Shown here: positions 13,243 to 15,978 of the stretch, piece after piece | Numbering within the stretch: the stretch's first letter is position 1 | How the letters are laid out: each line of letters opens with the position of its first letter | Source of the DNA: Candidatus Bathyarchaeota archaeon | GTDB lineage: Archaea > Thermoproteota > Bathyarchaeia > Bathyarchaeales > B26-1 | Length of the DNA stretch: 15,978 nucleotides | Assembly (NCBI GenBank): GCA_018396795.1 | Contig: JAGTRH010000008.1 | Span: 1 to 15,978, forward strand | Reading direction: 5' to 3' | Made by a program: the position numbers and the translations under genes | The notes under the pieces: generated by a model | The model's database searches: none | Told to the model about the DNA's origin: nothing | The model's input: only the letters and a program-made list of their open reading frames with translations

Positions 13243-13803
13243 TTATCGGAGTTTGGGCCTATCTCTTGAGGCTCTCTTAAGAATAATTTCTCTTCCTATG
13301 CTCCTAAATTTTTCATCTAAATCATGAAGCAGCGGGTTTATGCTATCCAATCCTCCTTTCTTTGCCTCAGCATACAAAACTTCGCCTACAAGGATTATAT
13401 GATCTCCTCTGAGCTCTACGAATCGATCTACTTTACACTCTAGGACCGCTCTTGCTTCTTTAATCCTTGGAACATTAACCCTTTTAGACTTCTCAGCATG
13501 CAATCCATACTTTGCCCATAGCTTATCTCCCGGCTTATGGCTTTTTTCACAGTTAACGGCTTGTTGGCCGAAATCCTCTGAGACAACGCAGACAACAAAT
13601 TCATGAGTTCTTTTTGAATTGATATAAGTGAGCTTATGCTTGCCACCTATGCCAACTCCAATTAATGGAGGATCGATGCTTAGAGGATATACAAACGAGT
13701 AAGGCGAAGAATTCAATTCTCCCTTTTCATCTAAAGTATTGACCAAAACGGTTAATCTGGGTGAGATTAACCAAATGGCTTCAGAAAGCGGAATTTTAAT
13801 CAT
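13243..13803 (-). CDS. Flavin reductase-like FMN-binding protein
   Basis: The 186-residue protein belongs to the split-barrel flavin reductase family. It binds FMN and supplies reduced flavin, or acts as a small oxidoreductase. The opening strands (ISPRLTVLVNTLDEKGELN), the N-S-SPYSF segment (31-37), DPPLIGVGIGG and THEFVVCVVSE follow the family order, and LWAKYGL sits where substrate-side residues lie. A strong Shine-Dalgarno GAGGTGA lies five bases before the ATG at 13803, under a TATA box at 13835-13843. It is monocistronic and convergent with the permease operon. The physiological partner cannot be named. Confidence 0.85.
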   Translation of the reverse strand: MIKIPLSEAIWLISPRLTVLVNTLDEKGELNSSPYSFVYPLSIDPPLIGVGIGGKHKLTYINSKRTHEFVVCVVSEDFGQQAVNCEKSHKPGDKLWAKYGLHAEKSKRVNVPRIKEARAVLECKVDRFVELRGDHIILVGEVLYAEAKKGGLDSINPLLHDLDEKFRSIGREIILKRASRDRPKLR

Positions 13804-13834
13804 AGCTTCACCTCAAAGATCTAATCATATTTCG

Positions 13835-13843
13835 TTATAAAGT
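13835..13843 (-). promoter_or_regulatory. TATA box for the flavin reductase gene
   Basis: The minus strand reads CTTTATAAC. The predicted start near 13815 gives a short leader that still contains the full GAGGTGA ribosome-binding site at 13809-13815 or its core. Confidence 0.5.
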
Positions 13844-13890
13844 AATGCTCATCCTTTTCTTATAAATGCTCAAAGATGTCTTAATCAATC

Positions 13891-13900
13891 CTATATATTT
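13891..13900 (+). promoter_or_regulatory. TATA box for the YchF-type GTPase gene
   Basis: CTATATATTT is centred about 42 bases before the TTG at 13938, predicting a leader of about 16 bases with no good Shine-Dalgarno site. Confidence 0.5.
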
Positions 13901-13937
13901 ATTAATACGAAGGGTTGTAGAGTTTTCTTGAAGAGAA

Positions 13938-15161
13938 TTGATAAAGATAGGTCTTATTGGAAAAACAAACACTGGTAAAACTACTTTCTTTAACGCTGCC
14001 ACATTGCTCTCTGCTGAAGTATCGAGTTATCCATTTACTACTAAAAAACCAAACACCGGAAAGGCTTTCGTTCAAACAGTATGCGCATGTAAAGAGCTTA
14101 AAGTAAAGGATAATCCAGTAAATTCATTATGCATCGATGGATGGCGTTTTATACCAGTAGAATTGATCGATTTACCAGGCTTGATCGAGGATGCTTGGAG
14201 AGGAAAAGGATTGGGGATACAATTTTTAAGCGTAGCCGCACAGGCTGATGCCTTGTTGCATATAGTCGATGCTTCTGGAAGCATAGATAAAGAAGGTCGA
14301 TTGGGTAGGCCAGGAATCGGAAATCCAATTTTAGACGTTTATGATATTGAAGAAGAAATAACGATGTGGTTTATGAAAAATCTGGAAAGAAACATCGACA
14401 AGATACAGAAATATACAGAAAAAACCAAAACTCCATTAGAAAAAGCCTTCTTTGAATCCTTGGCTGGATCAAAAGTAAAAATCGAGCACGTAAGGGAAGC
14501 ACTGAATGCTTTAGATTTAAGCGAGAAAGAAATAAAGAGATGGTCAAAAGAAGATTTAAAGAATTTTGCTAGAAAAATAAGGGAACTATCAAAGCCTACA
14601 ATAATAGTTGCCAATAAAATGGATCTAGCCTACGCAGAGGCCAATTTCGAGCGCTTAAGGGATGAGTTCAAGGATATGTTCGTCGTTCCATGCTCCAGCG
14701 AAGCAGAGTTAGCTCTTAGGAGAGCTGAACAGAAGGGCTTTATCGAGTACGTTCCCGGTGAAGAAACCTTTAAAGTGATAGATGAAAGCGAGCTTACTAA
14801 AGAACAGAGATGGGCTTTGAATTATGTTCAACAGAGAGTTTTCTCAAAGTTGATGAGAACAGGAGTCCAATTTGCAATAAACCTTTCAGTATTCAAGCTT
14901 TTGAACATGAATACAGTATATCCAGTAGAGGATGCCACTAAATTTTCAGATAAGAGAGGAAATGTCTTGCCAGATGCATTTTTGATCCCACATAACGCAA
15001 CCGTTAGGGATTTGGCAGCTCAAATTCACACCGATTTAGCTAAAACAATGATTTATGCCATAGATGCTAGAACTGGTCTTAGGTTGCCAACAGACTATGT
15101 AGTCAGGGATAGAGACATAATTTCAATAGTAGCCTCTGTTAGGAAAAAGTCAAAAGCTTAA
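13938..15161 (+). CDS. ychF: YchF/OBG-family translation-associated GTPase or ATPase
   Basis: The 407-residue P-loop protein has its nucleotide-binding motifs in order: GLIGKTNTGKTTFFNA (5-20, Walker A), T-rich switch I (YPFTTKKPNTG), IDLPGL (78-83, switch II, Walker B) and VANKMD (225-230). The middle insert is helical and charged, as in YchF relatives. The C-terminal TGS-like domain (about 330-405) reads VYPVEDATKF, NATVRDLAAQIHTDLAK and DYVVRDRDIISIVA. Archaeal members of this COG0012 branch are ribosome-associated. NKMD at 227-230 is a GTP-type motif, whereas E. coli-type YchF has a variant that prefers ATP, so this one may use GTP. The TTG start gives the family's N-terminus directly before the P-loop strand. 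Confidence 0.88.
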   Translation: MIKIGLIGKTNTGKTTFFNAATLLSAEVSSYPFTTKKPNTGKAFVQTVCACKELKVKDNPVNSLCIDGWRFIPVELIDLPGLIEDAWRGKGLGIQFLSVAAQADALLHIVDASGSIDKEGRLGRPGIGNPILDVYDIEEEITMWFMKNLERNIDKIQKYTEKTKTPLEKAFFESLAGSKVKIEHVREALNALDLSEKEIKRWSKEDLKNFARKIRELSKPTIIVANKMDLAYAEANFERLRDEFKDMFVVPCSSEAELALRRAEQKGFIEYVPGEETFKVIDESELTKEQRWALNYVQQRVFSKLMRTGVQFAINLSVFKLLNMNTVYPVEDATKFSDKRGNVLPDAFLIPHNATVRDLAAQIHTDLAKTMIYAIDARTGLRLPTDYVVRDRDIISIVASVRKKSKA

Positions 15162-15195
15162 AACATGTGTATTAAAAGTCCTAGAGTTTCACATC

Positions 15196-15756
15196 CTATC
15201 CTTTTATAACTCTCAACAGATCCGCTTTTGTGATTATCCCTCTTATCTTTCCCCTTTCAGTTATTAAAACCGCGCTACTGTACCGAAGCAAAGTCGATAT
15301 TACTTGCAATGGAGCATCCATATCTACGCAAGGGAAGGAGCTTTCCATTATGCTTTCTACAGACATGCTCGATAGTTTGGAAACATCATCAGATTTTAGA
15401 ATTTGTTCAAGAACGGTTTTTTCAGTTATGCTTCCAACCGATTTCCCCCTATCAAATACGGGCAATTGTGAATAGCCTTTTTCAAGCATAAGGTTAACGG
15501 CTTTAGAAATCGAATCATCCTTTTCAATCCCTACCACTTCTTCATGGAGCAAATCCTCTGCTTTCAAAGTTATTTTTTTCTCCAGTTTCTCCAGCGTATC
15601 GAATATTAGTTTAACTTTTAAATAGGAAGGGTTTAGCTTTCCGCATTCAATCTTTGCAATCATGGATTGGCTTAAGTTTACAAGCTTCGCTAATTCCTTT
15701 TGAGTCAAACCGAGGCTTTTTCTACGTTTTTCTATCTCCTCGAGAGGCGGCAACAT
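15196..15756 (-). CDS. HTH (XRE-type) and CBS-pair transcription regulator
   Basis: The N-terminal XRE-type helix-turn-helix (KRRKSLGLTQKELAKLVNLS, then QSMIAKIECGKLNPS) is followed by two CBS domains. The first includes VGIEKDDSISKAVNLMLEKG and YSQLPVFDRGKSVGSITEKT; the second includes FPCVDMDAPLQVISTLLRYS and the final GKIRGIITKADLLRVI. This is the archaeal COG3620-like architecture. CBS pairs bind adenosyl ligands such as AMP, SAM or MTA, so the protein may sense one of these. ATG at 15756 is preferred to the GTG at 15765: AGTGAT lies five bases before the ATG and homologues start at MLP. It is divergent from the SAM synthetase gene, 134 bases away, which hints that it could regulate that gene. 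Confidence 0.87.
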   Translation of the reverse strand: MLPPLEEIEKRRKSLGLTQKELAKLVNLSQSMIAKIECGKLNPSYLKVKLIFDTLEKLEKKITLKAEDLLHEEVVGIEKDDSISKAVNLMLEKGYSQLPVFDRGKSVGSITEKTVLEQILKSDDVSKLSSMSVESIMESSFPCVDMDAPLQVISTLLRYSSAVLITERGKIRGIITKADLLRVIKG

Positions 15757-15805
15757 TCGTATCACTTCATCATTAAGCTTCTTAAAGTTTTTAGAGCAGG
15801 GACTC

Positions 15806-15814
15806 CTATATAGA
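15806..15814 (-). promoter_or_regulatory. TATA box for the HTH-CBS gene
   Basis: The minus strand reads TCTATATAG or similar. The predicted start near 15784 leaves a leader of about 28 bases carrying GTGAT. Confidence 0.45.
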
Positions 15815-15861
15815 CTTAATTCATTAGAAGAGCTTAAATCATTTTAATGCTATGAAATTAC

Positions 15862-15869
15862 TCTTATAG
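15862..15869 (+). promoter_or_regulatory. TATA-like box for the SAM synthetase gene
   Basis: TCTTATAG is centred about 26 bases before the TTG at 15891, so the mRNA may be leaderless. A second TATA-like site, CTTAAATC near 15833, would give a longer leader that includes an eight-codon ATG frame (15872-15898). Confidence 0.4.
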
Positions 15870-15890
15870 GTATGAAAGGAAGGATTGGGT

Positions 15891-15978
15891 TTGGTTAACG
15901 TTGTAATCGATGAGTTAAAACAAACGCCGTTACAGAAGCAAAGGATAGAAATCTGTGAAAGGAAAGGATTAGGTCATC
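15891..15978 (+). CDS. mat: Archaeal-type S-adenosylmethionine synthetase, N-terminal part
   Basis: Only the first 29 codons are in the window. They read VNVVIDELKQTPLQKQRIEI followed by CERKGLGH, matching the archaeal MAT (COG1812) start, which has a V.EL..TP...Q.vE..ERKG.GHPD pattern. The H that begins the HPD active-site motif is the last visible residue. The enzyme makes SAM from methionine and ATP. TTG at 15891 is the most likely start; a TTG two codons earlier is possible, and a stop lies in frame at 15873. The gene is cut by the window edge, not broken. Confidence 0.85.
   Translation, partial: MVNVVIDELKQTPLQKQRIEICERKGLGH

Noticed and set aside
1..15978. CRISPR array, insertion sequence with terminal repeats, or rRNA genes
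   Set aside because: No regularly spaced direct repeats, no intact transposase with inverted ends and no rRNA-like stretches were seen on either strand.

Overview
This window looks like archaeal chromosome, most likely from a thermophilic TACK-type lineage; Bathyarchaeia or a relative is my best guess, not proven. Four things point this way. TATA-like boxes sit about 25 bases before many start codons, giving short or absent leaders. Shine-Dalgarno sites are of the GGTGAT/GAGGTGA type, with frequent TTG and GTG starts. A tRNA-Leu gene carries two bulge-helix-bulge introns. The gene set is archaeal: MtrH, archaeal S-adenosylmethionine synthetase, an AglB/STT3-like domain, an HTH-CBS regulator and an archaeal YchF/OBG GTPase. 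Base composition is AT-rich throughout.

Layout: 100-2344 holds a moaE-like gene divergent from a translationally coupled DUF362 / radical SAM pair. 2345-4046 is gene-poor and appears decayed: reading-frame remnants surround an intact VapB/VapC toxin-antitoxin pair. 4050-5471 is a leaderless MTA/SAH-deaminase-type amidohydrolase. 5548-7568 is a tight minus-strand three-gene operon: a Tfx-like HTH protein, an eight-helix membrane protein, and a membrane-anchored protein carrying the WWDYG signature and C-terminal fold of the oligosaccharyltransferase AglB/STT3, but without its catalytic membrane half. A palindrome lies between that operon's TATA box and its expected start site. 7569-8945 is mostly noncoding, with a small roadblock-like gene, a fragment resembling the NitrOD5 domain, and the two-intron tRNA-Leu(GAG). 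8946-9845 is a stand-alone mtrH. 10094-13199 is a BMP-family nucleoside-type ABC uptake system: a binding protein divergent from two overlapping permease genes, with no ATPase in view. 13243-15756 holds a flavin reductase, the YchF-type GTPase and an HTH-CBS regulator. The window ends in the first codons of a SAM synthetase gene.

Together, several genes concern methyl and adenosyl metabolism: SAM synthetase, an MTA/SAH/5'-deoxyadenosine deaminase candidate, a radical SAM enzyme, an MtrH methyltransferase and a nucleoside importer. They are not in one operon, so a functional link is inference. The best candidate for an undescribed system is the HTH / membrane protein / detached AglB-domain operon.
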